A stretch of DNA of 64,000 nucleotides, taken from assembly GCF_021325795.1 (NCBI RefSeq), contig NZ_JAHPZX010000011.1, positions 85,597-149,596 on the forward strand. The letters are read 5' to 3'. Shown here one piece after another: positions 18,289 through 27,928 of the stretch (positions are counted from its first letter, which is position 1; each line of letters opens with the position of its first letter). Under the pieces are notes generated by a model, which saw only the letters and a list, made by a program, of their open reading frames with translations, searched no databases and was not told where the DNA came from. A program made the position numbers and the translations under genes. The stretch comes from Bordetella sp. LUAb4. Its GTDB lineage: Bacteria > Pseudomonadota > Gammaproteobacteria > Burkholderiales > Burkholderiaceae_B.

Positions 18289-19497
18289 CTACAGCACCGC
18301 GCCCTGCTTGCGCAAAGCGGTGATCGTGGCGGCCGACAGGCCGGCGCGCGCCAACACCTGGTCGGTATGCTGGCCGAAGGTCGGCGCGGCGTAGGGCGTG
18401 GCGCAAGGCGTGCGGCCGTATTTGATCGGCTTCTGCAGGCCGCGATAGCTGCCCACCACGGGATGCGTGAATTCGGCGATCAAGTCTTCGGACTGGACTT
18501 GCTCGAAATCGAACATGTCCTCGACGCTGCGCGCCGCCGCGCACGGGACTTCTTCGCCAAACAGGGCTTCCCACTCCAGGGCGCTGCGGGTCGCCAGGGC
18601 CTCGTGCAGGCGCGGCACGATTTCGTCGCGATGCACCGCCCGCTTGCGCACGCTGTCATAGCGTTCGTCGGCAGCCAAAGCCTGCAGGCCTGTCTTCTCG
18701 CACAAGGCCTGCCAGAAGTGCGGCGTATTGGCGGAGATGTACAGATACCCTGCGCGCGTCGGATGCAGCCCGGTGATCCCACCCGACCGCATGTCGCGCC
18801 CCACCTCGCGCGGCTCGCCTTCGGCCCAGATCAAGCGCGCCGACTGCAAGGCCATGGCGCTGCGCAGCAGGGACACGCCGACATACTGCCCCTGCCCGCT
18901 ACGCTCGCGCTCATACAGTGCCGAGGCCACGCTGCTGGACACCATGGCCGCGGCGTAATAATCGACGATGGAACCGTAGAGAATCTCCGGCGGTCCTTCG
19001 CTCTTGCCTTGCAGCGTGCACATGCCGGTCAAGGTCTGCAGCACCTGGTCGTAGCCCGCTTTTTCCTTCAAGGGACCGGTTTCGCCATACCCCGTCACGG
19101 CGCAGTAGATCAGGCGCGGATTGATGGCGCGCAATTGCTCGTAGCCTATGCCCAGGCGGTCCGGCACGCTGGGACGGAAGTTGTGCACCAGCACATCCGC
19201 TTGGCGCACCAGGTCGCGCAGCACCTCGCGCGCGGCTTCCTGCTTGAGATCCAGCGCCAGCCCTTGCTTGCTGCGATTGACGCCGAGGAAGGCGCGGCTT
19301 TCCGTGGTCAGCGTCGACGGATACTTGCGCAGATTGTCGCCCGCCGGCGGTTCGATCTTGATGACTTCAGCGCCCTGGTCGGCCAGCAGCGTGCAGCCAT
19401 AGGGGCCGGCGATGTAAGCGCTGAGATCCAGCACGCGCACGCCGGCCAGCGGGCCGCCGGCCACCGTCGGCAGGGAATCGGAAGGGTTGGACGTCAT
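18289..19497 (-). CDS. Family III CoA-transferase (CaiB/BaiF type)
   Basis: This 402-residue transferase moves CoA between a thioester donor and a carboxylic acid through an aspartyl-CoA mixed anhydride. The N-terminal [20 protein letters not shown], then [10 protein letters not shown], and [14 protein letters not shown] are family hallmarks. A catalytic Asp is expected in the segment around [11 protein letters not shown] or nearby. It is placed between a CoA-ester lyase and an AtzH-like protein, so the operon probably activates a C5 or dicarboxylic hydroxy acid as its CoA ester and cleaves it. The itaconate/citramalate route is one known pairing of this sort, but the substrate is not determined here. 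Confidence 0.9.
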   Translation of the reverse strand: MTSNPSDSLPTVAGGPLAGVRVLDLSAYIAGPYGCTLLADQGAEVIKIEPPAGDNLRKYPSTLTTESRAFLGVNRSKQGLALDLKQEAAREVLRDLVRQADVLVHNFRPSVPDRLGIGYEQLRAINPRLIYCAVTGYGETGPLKEKAGYDQVLQTLTGMCTLQGKSEGPPEILYGSIVDYYAAAMVSSSVASALYERERSGQGQYVGVSLLRSAMALQSARLIWAEGEPREVGRDMRSGGITGLHPTRAGYLYISANTPHFWQALCEKTGLQALAADERYDSVRKRAVHRDEIVPRLHEALATRSALEWEALFGEEVPCAAARSVEDMFDFEQVQSEDLIAEFTHPVVGSYRGLQKPIKYGRTPCATPYAAPTFGQHTDQVLARAGLSAATITALRKQGAVL

Positions 19498-19560
19498 GAT
19501 GAAATTCCTGAATGAATGAATACGGAGGTGGCGATGGAAAGTCCGCGAGGCCCTTCTTTC

Positions 19561-20436
19561 TCACTCCGCCAACAAGCCCAAGCGGCGGGCCAGCGCGACG
19601 ACAGCCTGGGCGCGGCGCACGAAAGGCCCGTCGATCATCTTCCCATCGACGACATAAGCACCCACGCCACGGGCCTGCGCATCGGCGGCTGCCTCGACCA
19701 CGCGCTGGGCGTGGGCGATCTCTTCGTCGCTGGGGCGGAAGGCCTGGTTGGCCAGCGCCACCTGGGACGGATGGATGCAGCTTTTGCCCAGGAAACCCAG
19801 GCGCCGCGCCATCCCCGCTTCGGCCAGGTAACCGTCCTGGTCCTTGATGTCGGCGAACGCCGTGTCATAGGCAAACACCCCGGCCTCGCCGGCGGCCATA
19901 CGTAGCTGGAACATGGCCAGGCGCACGGCCTCGGCGTCACGGCGCACGATATTCAAGGGTTCGAACAGATCGCCCAGCCCCAGTTGCAGCCCGGCGACGC
20001 GTTCATGCGCACTGGCCAGGTCGGCCGCCAGGCGCAAACCGCGCGGCGACTCGATATTCAGCAGCAGGCGGACGGGTTCGGCAACACCGTTGGCGCGTTC
20101 GGCCTTGATCACCGCATCGGCGGCGGCCACCACCTGTTCAACGCTATCGACCTTGGGCACGTTCACCAATTGCAGACCCGGACGCACCACCGCCTGCACA
20201 TCTGCATGGAAATGCGGCGTGTCCTGGGCGTTCACCCGCACGATCAGCACCTTGCCGCCGGCGACCGCCGCATCCGAGGAAAACAGGCGGCCCAATTCCT
20301 GGCGCGCCTCGTCCTTGCGTCTCTCGGACACGGAGTCCTCCAGGTCGAAGGACAAGCCGTCGGCCTCGCTGGCCAAGGCCTTGGGAAACAGCTCGGGGCG
20401 CGAACCGGGTACGAACAGCTTGCTGCGCATCAACAT
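19561..20436 (-). CDS. HpcH/HpaI-type CoA-ester lyase (citrate lyase beta-subunit-like)
   Basis: This 291-residue TIM-barrel aldolase acts on a beta-hydroxyacyl-CoA such as malyl- or citramalyl-CoA, with Mg. LFVPGSRPELFPKALASEAD and the metal/Asp motif GLSFDLEDSV open the fold. LLNIESPRGLRLA supplies the catalytic Glu, GLQLGLGDLFEPLNI the Asp-containing loop, and FLGKSCIHPSQVALANQAF the C-terminal signature. The ATG at 20436 is preceded by GGAGGAGA. It is the first gene of the operon and is divergent from a LysR regulator with 186 bases between. Confidence 0.92.
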   Translation of the reverse strand: MLMRSKLFVPGSRPELFPKALASEADGLSFDLEDSVSERRKDEARQELGRLFSSDAAVAGGKVLIVRVNAQDTPHFHADVQAVVRPGLQLVNVPKVDSVEQVVAAADAVIKAERANGVAEPVRLLLNIESPRGLRLAADLASAHERVAGLQLGLGDLFEPLNIVRRDAEAVRLAMFQLRMAAGEAGVFAYDTAFADIKDQDGYLAEAGMARRLGFLGKSCIHPSQVALANQAFRPSDEEIAHAQRVVEAAADAQARGVGAYVVDGKMIDGPFVRRAQAVVALARRLGLLAE

Positions 20437-20472
20437 ATGGGATCTCCTCCTGGACGGCTTACTGGATCGTTC

Positions 20473-20522
20473 CAGGATCGGGGTCCCAGGCCTATCCGGG
20501 ATCACGATCCTGAACATGCCCG
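20473..20522. promoter_or_regulatory. Inverted repeat in the lyase/lysR divergent promoter region
   Basis: CAGGATCG at 20473-20480 and CGATCCTG at 20515-20522 are perfect complements 34 bases apart, and a further GATCCTG copy occurs about 15 bases downstream. Repeated GATCC-type half-sites in a divergent LysR region are consistent with a multi-site LTTR operator. The classical T-N11-A form is not evident. Confidence 0.35.
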
Positions 20523-20622
20523 GCTTTATTCCTGGGTCTGATCCTGCTTTGCCGGCTATCTTACCGGCCTGCCTTTGATGATATAAAGCGATGTTTCCTA
20601 ACACGCCACGTGAGAAATTCAA

Positions 20623-21489
20623 ATGAAGCTGTCCGCCTTCCGCACGCTCAACGCCGTCTTGCGCGGGGGCAGCTTCGCGGCGGCGGCTGCCGACATGAAC
20701 CTGTCTCCCAGCGCCATCAGCCTGCAGATGAAGCAGATGGAGGAATATTTCGGCCAGCCCCTGTTCGACCGCTCAGCCTTGCAGGTGCGCCCCAACGCCT
20801 TCGCTGCGGAGATCGATACGGTATTGCAGGAAGCCTTCACCCGCCTGGAAGCCCTGCGTCGACGCAGTTCACCGGTGGTCGAGGGGCGCGTCAGGCTGGG
20901 CACCATAGAACCTCTGCAGGTGAGCCTGCTGCCGCGCCTGCTGCGCCAGGCGCGCCAGCGCTATCCTCAACTGGACGTCAGGCCGGTACGCGGCCGCGGC
21001 GTGGATCTGGTGGACCAGTTGAAAAGCGGCGAGCTGGATGCCGCCATCATCGTGCGGCCGGAAAGCGGCGGCTCCAGCCGCCTTAGCTGGACCCCGCTAT
21101 TCCGTGAGAAGCTGGTGCTGATCGCACCGCCACAGTCGACTGAAGCCGATATCGCCGAACTGTTCCGCCAGCACGAGTGGCTGCGTTTCGACAAATCCAC
21201 CATCGGCGGCCGTACCGCTGCCCGTTATGTTGCGGAGCATGCCCCCCATGCGCGCAGCCGCATCGACATGCCCTCGCTCGCGGCATTGACGGCGCTGGTA
21301 TCCGAAGGCCTGGGAGTATCCATCCTGCCGGAACCAGGCGAGCACCTATACGCCGCGCATCCCGTGCGAGTGATCCCGCTGGGCCGCAATCCCCCTTACC
21401 GGCAGATCGCCTACGCCTGCCGGGCCACCGACCAGGACAACCGGCTGGTCCAGGCAGTGCTGGACTGCGCCCGGCCGGCGCAGGATTGA
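20623..21489 (+). CDS. LysR-family transcriptional regulator
   Basis: This 288-residue LTTR has an N-terminal winged helix-turn-helix (MKLSAFRTLNAVLRGGSFAA, then ADMNLSPSAISLQMKQMEEY) and a two-lobed co-inducer domain beginning near residue 88 (VRLGTIEPLQVSLLPRLLRQ). It is divergent from the CoA-ester lyase operon, the usual arrangement for an LTTR that controls its neighbour. Its 3' end lies three bases from the convergent catalase gene. The co-inducer is presumably an intermediate of the lyase pathway, by inference. Confidence 0.9.
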   Translation: MKLSAFRTLNAVLRGGSFAAAAADMNLSPSAISLQMKQMEEYFGQPLFDRSALQVRPNAFAAEIDTVLQEAFTRLEALRRRSSPVVEGRVRLGTIEPLQVSLLPRLLRQARQRYPQLDVRPVRGRGVDLVDQLKSGELDAAIIVRPESGGSSRLSWTPLFREKLVLIAPPQSTEADIAELFRQHEWLRFDKSTIGGRTAARYVAEHAPHARSRIDMPSLAALTALVSEGLGVSILPEPGEHLYAAHPVRVIPLGRNPPYRQIAYACRATDQDNRLVQAVLDCARPAQD

Positions 21490-21492
21490 TGC

Positions 21493-23949
21493 TCAGACAC
21501 GGGGAGGATCGGTCTCCCGCTGCGGGTGGCGGTGCGCGGCAACCGCCTTGATGAAGTCGTCCAAGGCCCGCGTGGCATCGCCATCGTTACCGAATACCAG
21601 CCCCGGGTCCGGGTCGCCATCGGGCAGCATCAGGGGTATGCCGGCCTCATCCAGCAAGGCCTGCGCCGTGCCCAATGCAAATATCGCCTTACCGTGCCGA
21701 TAGATATTGCGGATGAACTCCAGCGCCTGTCCTTCGTCGGCCAACTCGTCGGTAACCGCATCGCCGGGTGGCAGGACCAGCGCATCGAATACCACGGCGG
21801 GCGAGTTTTCCAACGACGCGGCCGCATCCAGCATGCTGCCGTCGGTGCACACGACGGGGCCGATGCGCGCGGCAATCAGCACCGGCACGGCACCCTGCTC
21901 CACCAGGCCCCCCTGCAGGGCCGCGATCGCGTCGTTATCCACGCCGGGCGCGATCATGATGGCGATCCGGCGCGTGCGGATATCTCCCGCCCCCGGCCGC
22001 GCCAACAATGACAGCGCCGGCGATTTCGTGACCTCTGGCTGAGCGGGATTTTCCAGGGCGCGCGGCATCGGCTGCGGCAGCGCCATGCCCAGGCCCTCCG
22101 CCACGGCATTCGCCAACTCCTCCGATGCATTGCGCAATCCCGACACCATGCGTTCACGAATGGCGGGCACCGTTACCTTGCTCAGCTCGAAGCGGAAGGC
22201 CGCGGCGATATGGCGCTTTTCAAAGGGGGCCTGGCTTTCGTAGAAGAGCCGGGCCTGCGTGTAGTGGTCGGCGAACTTCTCCGGCTTGCCGCGCAGCTTA
22301 TCTTCCTTCATGGGCTCGGGGAAGGACACAAAGCCCTTGGCACCCGCCTGGAAGGGGCAGCCCCCGCCCAGGGAATTGGGCTCATAGGCGACCCGCCCAC
22401 GCGCCAACGCCTGGCGGTGCATGCCGTCGCGCTGATTGTTATGCACCGGCGCCAATGGCGAGTTGATGGGAATCTCGTGGAAATTGGGACCACCCAGGCG
22501 GCTGATCTGCGTATCCACATAGGAATGGATGCGGCCGGCCAGCAGAGGATCGTTGGAGAAATCGATTCCTGGCACCACATGCGCCGTGCAGAAAGCCACC
22601 TGCTCCGTTTCGGCGAAGAAGTTGTCGGGATTGCGGTTGAGCACCATGCGGCCGACGGGGGTCACGGGAATCAACTCTTCCGGGATGATCTTGGTGGCGT
22701 CGAGGATGTCGAAACTGAACGCCTCGGCCTGCTCCTCCGTAAAGATCTGCAGGCCCAACTCCCATTCCGGATAGGCGCCGCTTTCGATCGCCTCCCACAA
22801 ATCGCGCCGATGGAAGTCCGAATCGGCGCCTGAAATCTTGACCGCCTCGTCCCACACCAGGGAATGCGTGCCCTGCTTGGGATTCCAGTGGAATTTGCAG
22901 AACACCGACTCGCCCGCCTCATTGACCAGGCGGAAGGTGTGCACGCCGAAACCCTGCATCATGCGATAGCTGCGGGGGATGGCACGGTCGGACATCACCC
23001 ACATCAACATGTGCGTGATCTCCGGCATCAAGGAGGCGAAGTCCCAGAATGTGTCATGGGCCGACGCCGCCTGCGGCATGCCATGGTGCGGTTCGGGCTT
23101 CACAGCATGGACCAGGTCAGGAAATTTCATCGCGTCCTGGATGAAGAACACCGGCATGTTGTTGCCGACCAGGTCCCAGTTACCTTCGTCCGTGTAGAAC
23201 TTGACCGCGAAGCCGCGCACATCGCGCGCCGTATCGGTGGAGCCGCGCTCGCCCGCCACGGTGGAGAAGCGCACGAAGACCGGCGTGATCTTGCCCGCCT
23301 CCTGGAACGGCGCGGCGCGGGTGTATTGCTTCAACGGCTTGTAGTTCTCGAAGTAGCCGTGTGCAGCCGATCCGCGCGCGTGCACGATGCGCTCCGGAAT
23401 CCGCTCGTGATCGAAATGGGTGATCTTCTCGCGCAGGATAAAGTCTTCCAGCAAGGTAGGCCCACGCAAGCCGGCCTTCAGCGAGTTTTGGTTATCCCCC
23501 ACCGGTACACCCTGGTTGGTGGTCAGGACCTGTCCGGAATTGTCCACCCGCACCCGGTCCAGAGTACCGGTGACCGGACAGACGCCGGCCGGCGCGGCAC
23601 CGCCGGCTTTAGGGCTGGTGTTGTTTTCGCTCAGTGTGCTGCCGGTCACGCCATGGTCAGGCGGTTCCACCGTCTGGCCGGCGGGCGGCGCCACGGCGTT
23701 GTCGCGCCCATGCTCCAGCGCCTTGTTCTCGTTATAGGGCATGGCCGCGGACAAGGACTGCACACCCGCCGCGTGCACGGCCAGGGCGTCATCCGTACTC
23801 AACACTTGGGACGGCGCGGTCGACGTACCGCGGGCGGCCGCCTTGGCGGCGGCTTTCTTGCCGCTTCCTTGTGCGCTTTGCGCAGGCGCTGCGGGCTTGC
23901 TGGCGGCTTGCTTGCCGCCACTGCTTGCGGGTTTCTTGGTGCTGGCCAT
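21493..23949 (-). CDS. katE: Large-subunit monofunctional catalase HPII with Lys/Ala-rich N-terminal tail
   Basis: This 818-residue clade II heme catalase decomposes hydrogen peroxide. Catalytic His190 is in [20 protein letters not shown], the [10 protein letters not shown] and [19 protein letters not shown] motifs follow, and the heme-ligand Tyr lies in [12 protein letters not shown]. The C-terminal 150 residues form the glutaminase-like (DJ-1/PfpI) domain typical of HPII. Residues 1-48 are an unusual Lys/Ala/Ser-rich tail, and a second poorly conserved stretch runs to about residue 150. AGGAGA precedes the ATG. It is convergent with lysR (3-base gap) and divergent from the lipoprotein gene. 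Confidence 0.95.
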   Translation of the reverse strand: MASTKKPASSGGKQAASKPAAPAQSAQGSGKKAAAKAAARGTSTAPSQVLSTDDALAVHAAGVQSLSAAMPYNENKALEHGRDNAVAPPAGQTVEPPDHGVTGSTLSENNTSPKAGGAAPAGVCPVTGTLDRVRVDNSGQVLTTNQGVPVGDNQNSLKAGLRGPTLLEDFILREKITHFDHERIPERIVHARGSAAHGYFENYKPLKQYTRAAPFQEAGKITPVFVRFSTVAGERGSTDTARDVRGFAVKFYTDEGNWDLVGNNMPVFFIQDAMKFPDLVHAVKPEPHHGMPQAASAHDTFWDFASLMPEITHMLMWVMSDRAIPRSYRMMQGFGVHTFRLVNEAGESVFCKFHWNPKQGTHSLVWDEAVKISGADSDFHRRDLWEAIESGAYPEWELGLQIFTEEQAEAFSFDILDATKIIPEELIPVTPVGRMVLNRNPDNFFAETEQVAFCTAHVVPGIDFSNDPLLAGRIHSYVDTQISRLGGPNFHEIPINSPLAPVHNNQRDGMHRQALARGRVAYEPNSLGGGCPFQAGAKGFVSFPEPMKEDKLRGKPEKFADHYTQARLFYESQAPFEKRHIAAAFRFELSKVTVPAIRERMVSGLRNASEELANAVAEGLGMALPQPMPRALENPAQPEVTKSPALSLLARPGAGDIRTRRIAIMIAPGVDNDAIAALQGGLVEQGAVPVLIAARIGPVVCTDGSMLDAAASLENSPAVVFDALVLPPGDAVTDELADEGQALEFIRNIYRHGKAIFALGTAQALLDEAGIPLMLPDGDPDPGLVFGNDGDATRALDDFIKAVAAHRHPQRETDPPRV

Positions 23950-24252
23950 TATGGTTGTCTCCTGAACGGTGGACGGGACTTGCCAAGGCGGGACATGTCG
24001 AAGCGTGGGCACTCAGCAACCGCCGTACCTCGTTTACGGCCCCGCTACCCGTCCCATCGTCCGAATGGTGGTGTCCGCGGCCAGAGCGGGGCGTGCCAAG
24101 ACTGGCAAAACCACCACCAGCATTTCGTCGACTGTTTTCCGCCTTTCATCGAAAAATATTGGATGAGCAGGCCAACTTCGCCTAAGCTTTTCCCGCTTTT
24201 CCGCAGGCTCGAACAGGGTCGGAGCCACGGCAATCAAACCGAGGATACGAAC
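23950..24252. other. Divergent intergenic region, katE / lipoprotein gene
   Basis: These 303 bases hold no credible ORF. The region must contain both promoters. No OxyR-like or other operator was recognised by eye. The composition drops to AT-rich close to the plus-strand gene (around 24155-24165), which is compatible with a promoter. Confidence 0.4.
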
Positions 24253-26361
24253 ATGATGCAGGGGACAAGAATTCAACGCGCGATGGCAGCCAGGGGGTGG
24301 CGTGCCGTCGCATTGGCGGCCAGCCTGGCGCTGGCGCTGGGGGCCTGTTCGGACGACGACTCGTCATCCAGTGGTAACAACCTGGCCCTGACGGGTCGCG
24401 TGGAAAGCAGCGCCAGCCCGCTGGCGAATTACCGGGTGGCCCTCTATGGCAGTTTCCCCGGCGAAGAAGGCGCGTGGAGCCAATTGGGTAGCGGCACCAC
24501 GGGCAGCGACGGCGTTTTCACCATTGCCTATTCCCTGTCCGAAAGCCGCAAGGCGGAAAAGCCGGTGCTGTTCGTCCAGGCGACGTCGGGATCGGCCATG
24601 CTGGCCAGCGCCATCAGCACCGACAATGGCGTGCCAGACGGCGCCATCGTGGTGAACGATCGCACCACCGTGGCCACGGGCAATGCCTATGCGCAATTCA
24701 TCAGCGCCGCGGGCATCGCGGGCGACGCTGTCGGTATGCGCAACGCCGCGCTGATGGCCGCCAACCTGGCGGATCCACGGTCCGGCACCATAGGCACGGC
24801 GCTGGCCCAATCTCCCAATGGCGACGAAAACTCGACCCAGGCCACCTTCAATTCCCTGGCCAACGTGGTCGCCGCCTGCGTCGCCAGCCAGGGCGACTGC
24901 GCCAAGCTCTTCGCCGCGGCCACCCCCAGGGGCGGCAAGCCGCCGGCCAATGTGCTGCAGGCCCTGTCGAACCTGGTGAAGAACCCTTCGTATCCGGGCT
25001 ATCCGGACGATAACGCCGACCCGATATTCCGCCTGGCGCAGGGCTCACCGGCTCATTATCTGGGACTGAGCGCGCGCCCCACCAACTGGCTCCTATTCCT
25101 GAAAACCACCGGCGGCGCCTTCAGCACGCAAAGCCCGACCAATTACGTCAATGGCGTCGGCAACATCGCTTTCGACGCCCAAGGCTACGCCTGGGCCAAC
25201 GACAACTATGAGCCGCAATACGCCGGCCAATACACCTGCGCCGGCCTACGACTGCTGAAGTTCTCGCCCTCGGGGCAGGTGGTGGCCGGTTCGCCCTACT
25301 ATGGCGGCGGTCTCAGCGGTGCCGGCTTCGGCATCACGCTGGATCCCACCGGCAACATCTGGACCGGCAATTTCGGTTTCGAGGACCCGCCTTGCATCGG
25401 CACGTCCAAGCAAGCGCCGCACAATAGCGTGTCGGCCTTCCAACCCGACGGCACCCCCATCTCGCCCAGCACCGGCTACACCCAAGGCAAGATTTCATGG
25501 CCACAAGGCACGACGTCGGATCGCGCGGGCAACATCTGGCTGGCCAATTGCGGCAACGACTCGGTGACCAAGATTCCCCATGGCGATCCGACACAGGCCA
25601 TCAACATCCCGCTGGCGGCGCTGGCGCCCGGTGCATTGCCCAATCTCAAGCCTTTCGGCGCGGTGGTCGACCTGGACGGCAATGTGTGGATCACCACCAA
25701 CCGGGGCAACACCATGGTGGTACTGTCACCCGACGGCGCCATCATCGACACGCTGACCAATGCGGGTGCCGATCCGGCCCACCCGCTGATCAGCCACCCG
25801 ATCGGCAATGCCGCCGACAGCAAGGGCAATGTCTGGATCGCCAATTCGGACTGGCTGGACGCCCCCTGCCCCGACCGCAGCATGGTAGGCCCGGCCAAGA
25901 ATCCCTCGATCACGATGTACCAGCGTGACAACCGCCAGCCTTATCCGGGCTCGCCCTTCACGGGCGGCGGCTTGACCGTGCCTTGGGGCATTTCGGTGGA
26001 CGGCAACGATACGGTGTGGGTGTTCAACTTCGGGCCGGACGCTGTCGGCGTGACGCCGACCACGCAACTGACCGGCGTCAGCCGTTTCTGCGGGACGGAC
26101 ACCAGCAAATGTCCCGCGGGCATGAAGACGGGCGATCCCATTTCGCCCGCCACCGGCTACACCAGCAATGCGCTGGAGCGCATCACCGGTGGCCAGATCG
26201 ATCGCTCGGGCAACCTGTGGTTGATGAACAACTGGAAGCAGAACCCGAATCCTGACCTCAACCCGGGTGCCAACTCCATGACGATCGTCGTCGGGGCGGC
26301 CGGACCGCTGAACACGCCGGTGATCGGGCCGCCAGTGCCGCTGGCATCGGCGGCACCTTGA
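24253..26361 (+). CDS. Exported lipoprotein with NHL/Vgb-like beta-propeller repeats
   Basis: This 702-residue protein has a lipoprotein signal peptide ending at the lipobox LGAC (Cys36), followed by a Ser/Asp linker. Residues about 45-140 resemble a carboxypeptidase-like beta sandwich. From about 290 onward, propeller-type repeats recur: FGITLDPTGNIWTGNFG, TTSDRAGNIWLANCGNDSVT, AVVDLDGNVWITTNRGN, AADSKGNVWIANSDW and GISVDGNDTVWVFNFG. The D-x-x-G-N-[IV]-W motif is as in NHL/SMP-30/virginiamycin-lyase-like propellers. Its role is unknown; a surface or periplasmic binding function is plausible. It is convergent with hmp (9-base gap). Confidence 0.75.
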   Translation: MMQGTRIQRAMAARGWRAVALAASLALALGACSDDDSSSSGNNLALTGRVESSASPLANYRVALYGSFPGEEGAWSQLGSGTTGSDGVFTIAYSLSESRKAEKPVLFVQATSGSAMLASAISTDNGVPDGAIVVNDRTTVATGNAYAQFISAAGIAGDAVGMRNAALMAANLADPRSGTIGTALAQSPNGDENSTQATFNSLANVVAACVASQGDCAKLFAAATPRGGKPPANVLQALSNLVKNPSYPGYPDDNADPIFRLAQGSPAHYLGLSARPTNWLLFLKTTGGAFSTQSPTNYVNGVGNIAFDAQGYAWANDNYEPQYAGQYTCAGLRLLKFSPSGQVVAGSPYYGGGLSGAGFGITLDPTGNIWTGNFGFEDPPCIGTSKQAPHNSVSAFQPDGTPISPSTGYTQGKISWPQGTTSDRAGNIWLANCGNDSVTKIPHGDPTQAINIPLAALAPGALPNLKPFGAVVDLDGNVWITTNRGNTMVVLSPDGAIIDTLTNAGADPAHPLISHPIGNAADSKGNVWIANSDWLDAPCPDRSMVGPAKNPSITMYQRDNRQPYPGSPFTGGGLTVPWGISVDGNDTVWVFNFGPDAVGVTPTTQLTGVSRFCGTDTSKCPAGMKTGDPISPATGYTSNALERITGGQIDRSGNLWLMNNWKQNPNPDLNPGANSMTIVVGAAGPLNTPVIGPPVPLASAAP

Positions 26362-26370
26362 ACAGGCGGA

Positions 26371-27597
26371 CTACAGCAGATCGTCCAGCAGATCCGGGCC
26401 GAAGACTTCGCGGTGCACGCGGGTGGACGGCACGCCCGCCTCCAGCAGCGCCGCGCGTTGCGCCTGCATGAAAGGCAACGGACCGCACAGATAGAAGTCC
26501 GTCTCGGCGAACTCGCCGGCGTCCAGCATGGCGGCAAGGTTCATACGGCCGGCATGCGTCGTGGCACCGGCCAAGGGCGCGTCGCGTTGCGCCGCTGTTT
26601 CCGGGAAGGACTCCAGGAAATAGTGGGCGCTGAATGCCGACATCCGCTTGCCGGCGTCGGCCACGTCGTCCACATGTGCCAGGCGCGCGGCATCGCGTGC
26701 CGCATGCGCGAACACCACCGGCCGCGCCGGATTGCGCTGCGCCATGGTGTTCAGCACGGAAATCATGGGTGTGATGCCGACACCGGCCGACAGCAACACG
26801 ATGGGCGACTTGCCATCCAGGGCAGGCGCGAAGTCGCCATAGGGACGGCTGACCATCAACACGTCACCGACCTTGGCGTTGTCGTGCAGCCAATTCGACA
26901 CGACGCCCGCGGGGGTGTCCGCACCCGCTACCTCACGCTTGACGGAAATCCGCCAATTGCTGCCGTTGGGCGCATCGGACAGGCTGTACTGCCGCTGCTG
27001 GAACACGCCAGGGCTCAGCTCGACCACCACTGACACATACTGGCCAGGCTGGAAATCCGGCAGTACCGTGCCGTCCGTGCTGGCCAGGGTCAATGCGACG
27101 ATCTCACTGCCTTGCGCACAGCGCTCCGTGATGCGCAGCGGCAGGCGATGATCCGGTCCGGCGTTGCTGCGCTCGTACAGACGGCCTTCGGCCGCGATCA
27201 ATTCACCGGCCAGCAGCCAATAGGCTTCATCCCAGGCCGCCATCAGGTCCGGCGTGGCCGCATCGCCCAACACCTGCTTGATGGCGCCCAGCAGGTGGCG
27301 CCCCACGATGGTGTAGTGCGAAGGCTTCAGGCCCACCGCCGCGTGCTTGTGCACGATACGGTCCAACACGGGTGCCAGCACGTCGGCACGGTCGTAATTG
27401 GCGGCATAGGCGAACACCGCGGAAGCCAGCGATTGCTGCTGCGCCCCGCTGGCCTGATTACCCATGTTGAACAGGTTCGTCAGGTCCGGACGGTCAGCGA
27501 ACATATTGCTGTAGAACGTCTTGGTGATCGCCAGGCCATGCTCACGCAATACGGGAACGCTGGCATCGATATACGGCCGGGACTTCTGCGACAACAT
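26371..27597 (-). CDS. hmp: Flavohemoprotein, nitric oxide dioxygenase
   Basis: This 408-residue cytoplasmic enzyme converts NO and O2 to nitrate using NAD(P)H. The globin domain (1-140) carries the distal Tyr29 and the proximal His85 (HKHAAVGLKPSHY). The FAD domain (about 150-260) has FQQRQYSLSDAP, and the NAD domain has the GVGITPMISVLN and YLCGPLPFM motifs. The start ATG has an AGGAG site. It is divergent from the NO sensor gene nsrR, with two NsrR-like operators in the 331-base gap, so induction by NO is strongly predicted. Confidence 0.97.
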   Translation of the reverse strand: MLSQKSRPYIDASVPVLREHGLAITKTFYSNMFADRPDLTNLFNMGNQASGAQQQSLASAVFAYAANYDRADVLAPVLDRIVHKHAAVGLKPSHYTIVGRHLLGAIKQVLGDAATPDLMAAWDEAYWLLAGELIAAEGRLYERSNAGPDHRLPLRITERCAQGSEIVALTLASTDGTVLPDFQPGQYVSVVVELSPGVFQQRQYSLSDAPNGSNWRISVKREVAGADTPAGVVSNWLHDNAKVGDVLMVSRPYGDFAPALDGKSPIVLLSAGVGITPMISVLNTMAQRNPARPVVFAHAARDAARLAHVDDVADAGKRMSAFSAHYFLESFPETAAQRDAPLAGATTHAGRMNLAAMLDAGEFAETDFYLCGPLPFMQAQRAALLEAGVPSTRVHREVFGPDLLDDLL

Positions 27598-27609
27598 GGT
27601 GAACTCCTA

Positions 27610-27632
27610 AAGATATATTCGTTATGCAACTT
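27610..27632. promoter_or_regulatory. Second, imperfect NsrR-type operator next to the hmp start
   Basis: AAGATATAT-TCGTT-ATGCAACTT is a 9-5-9 element. Its right arm is identical to that of the perfect site at 27770-27806, and its left arm matches 6 of 9 positions. It lies 13-35 bases upstream of the hmp ATG, over a possible -10 (CATAAC, 16 bases from TTGCGG), so bound NsrR would block hmp initiation directly. Confidence 0.65.
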
Positions 27633-27769
27633 TAAGGATGAACCGCAAGAAGGCGGTCCGCTACCGGCACCTTGGCATGATGGCCACTGACGCCGTCGGA
27701 CAGCAGGACGCTGCAGGGCCTTGTATCCAGTATCGACAGGCCCCGGCGTTTTCCGCTGTCGTAGCCATT

Positions 27770-27806
27770 CTATTTTAAGTTGCATCACGAATGCAACTTA
27801 AAATAG
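27770..27806. promoter_or_regulatory. Perfect 37-bp NsrR-type operator in the hmp/nsrR gap
   Basis: The left arm CTATTTTAAGTTGCAT (16 bases) and its exact complement ATGCAACTTAAAATAG flank the five-base core CACGA. The central AAGTTGCAT-N5-ATGCAACTT fits the 23-bp inverted-repeat form of beta- and gamma-proteobacterial NsrR sites. It lies 123 bases upstream of nsrR and 173 bases upstream of hmp, so it may serve autoregulation or cooperative repression of hmp. Confidence 0.8.
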
Positions 27807-27928
27807 GTACTCGTCGTCCCACATGCTAGACTTTTGACCAACGTCAAACTTGTCTGGTACCCCGCCGGCGCCGCTCAGGCCAGGCGTTTCAGTCCTACTC
27901 GAGCCATCAACCACCACGCGCCCTCTCC

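Noticed and set aside
22864..24252. A long upstream extension of the lipoprotein frame into the katE antisense strand
   Set aside because: The lipoprotein signal peptide at 24253 marks the real start; the upstream part mirrors katE codons.
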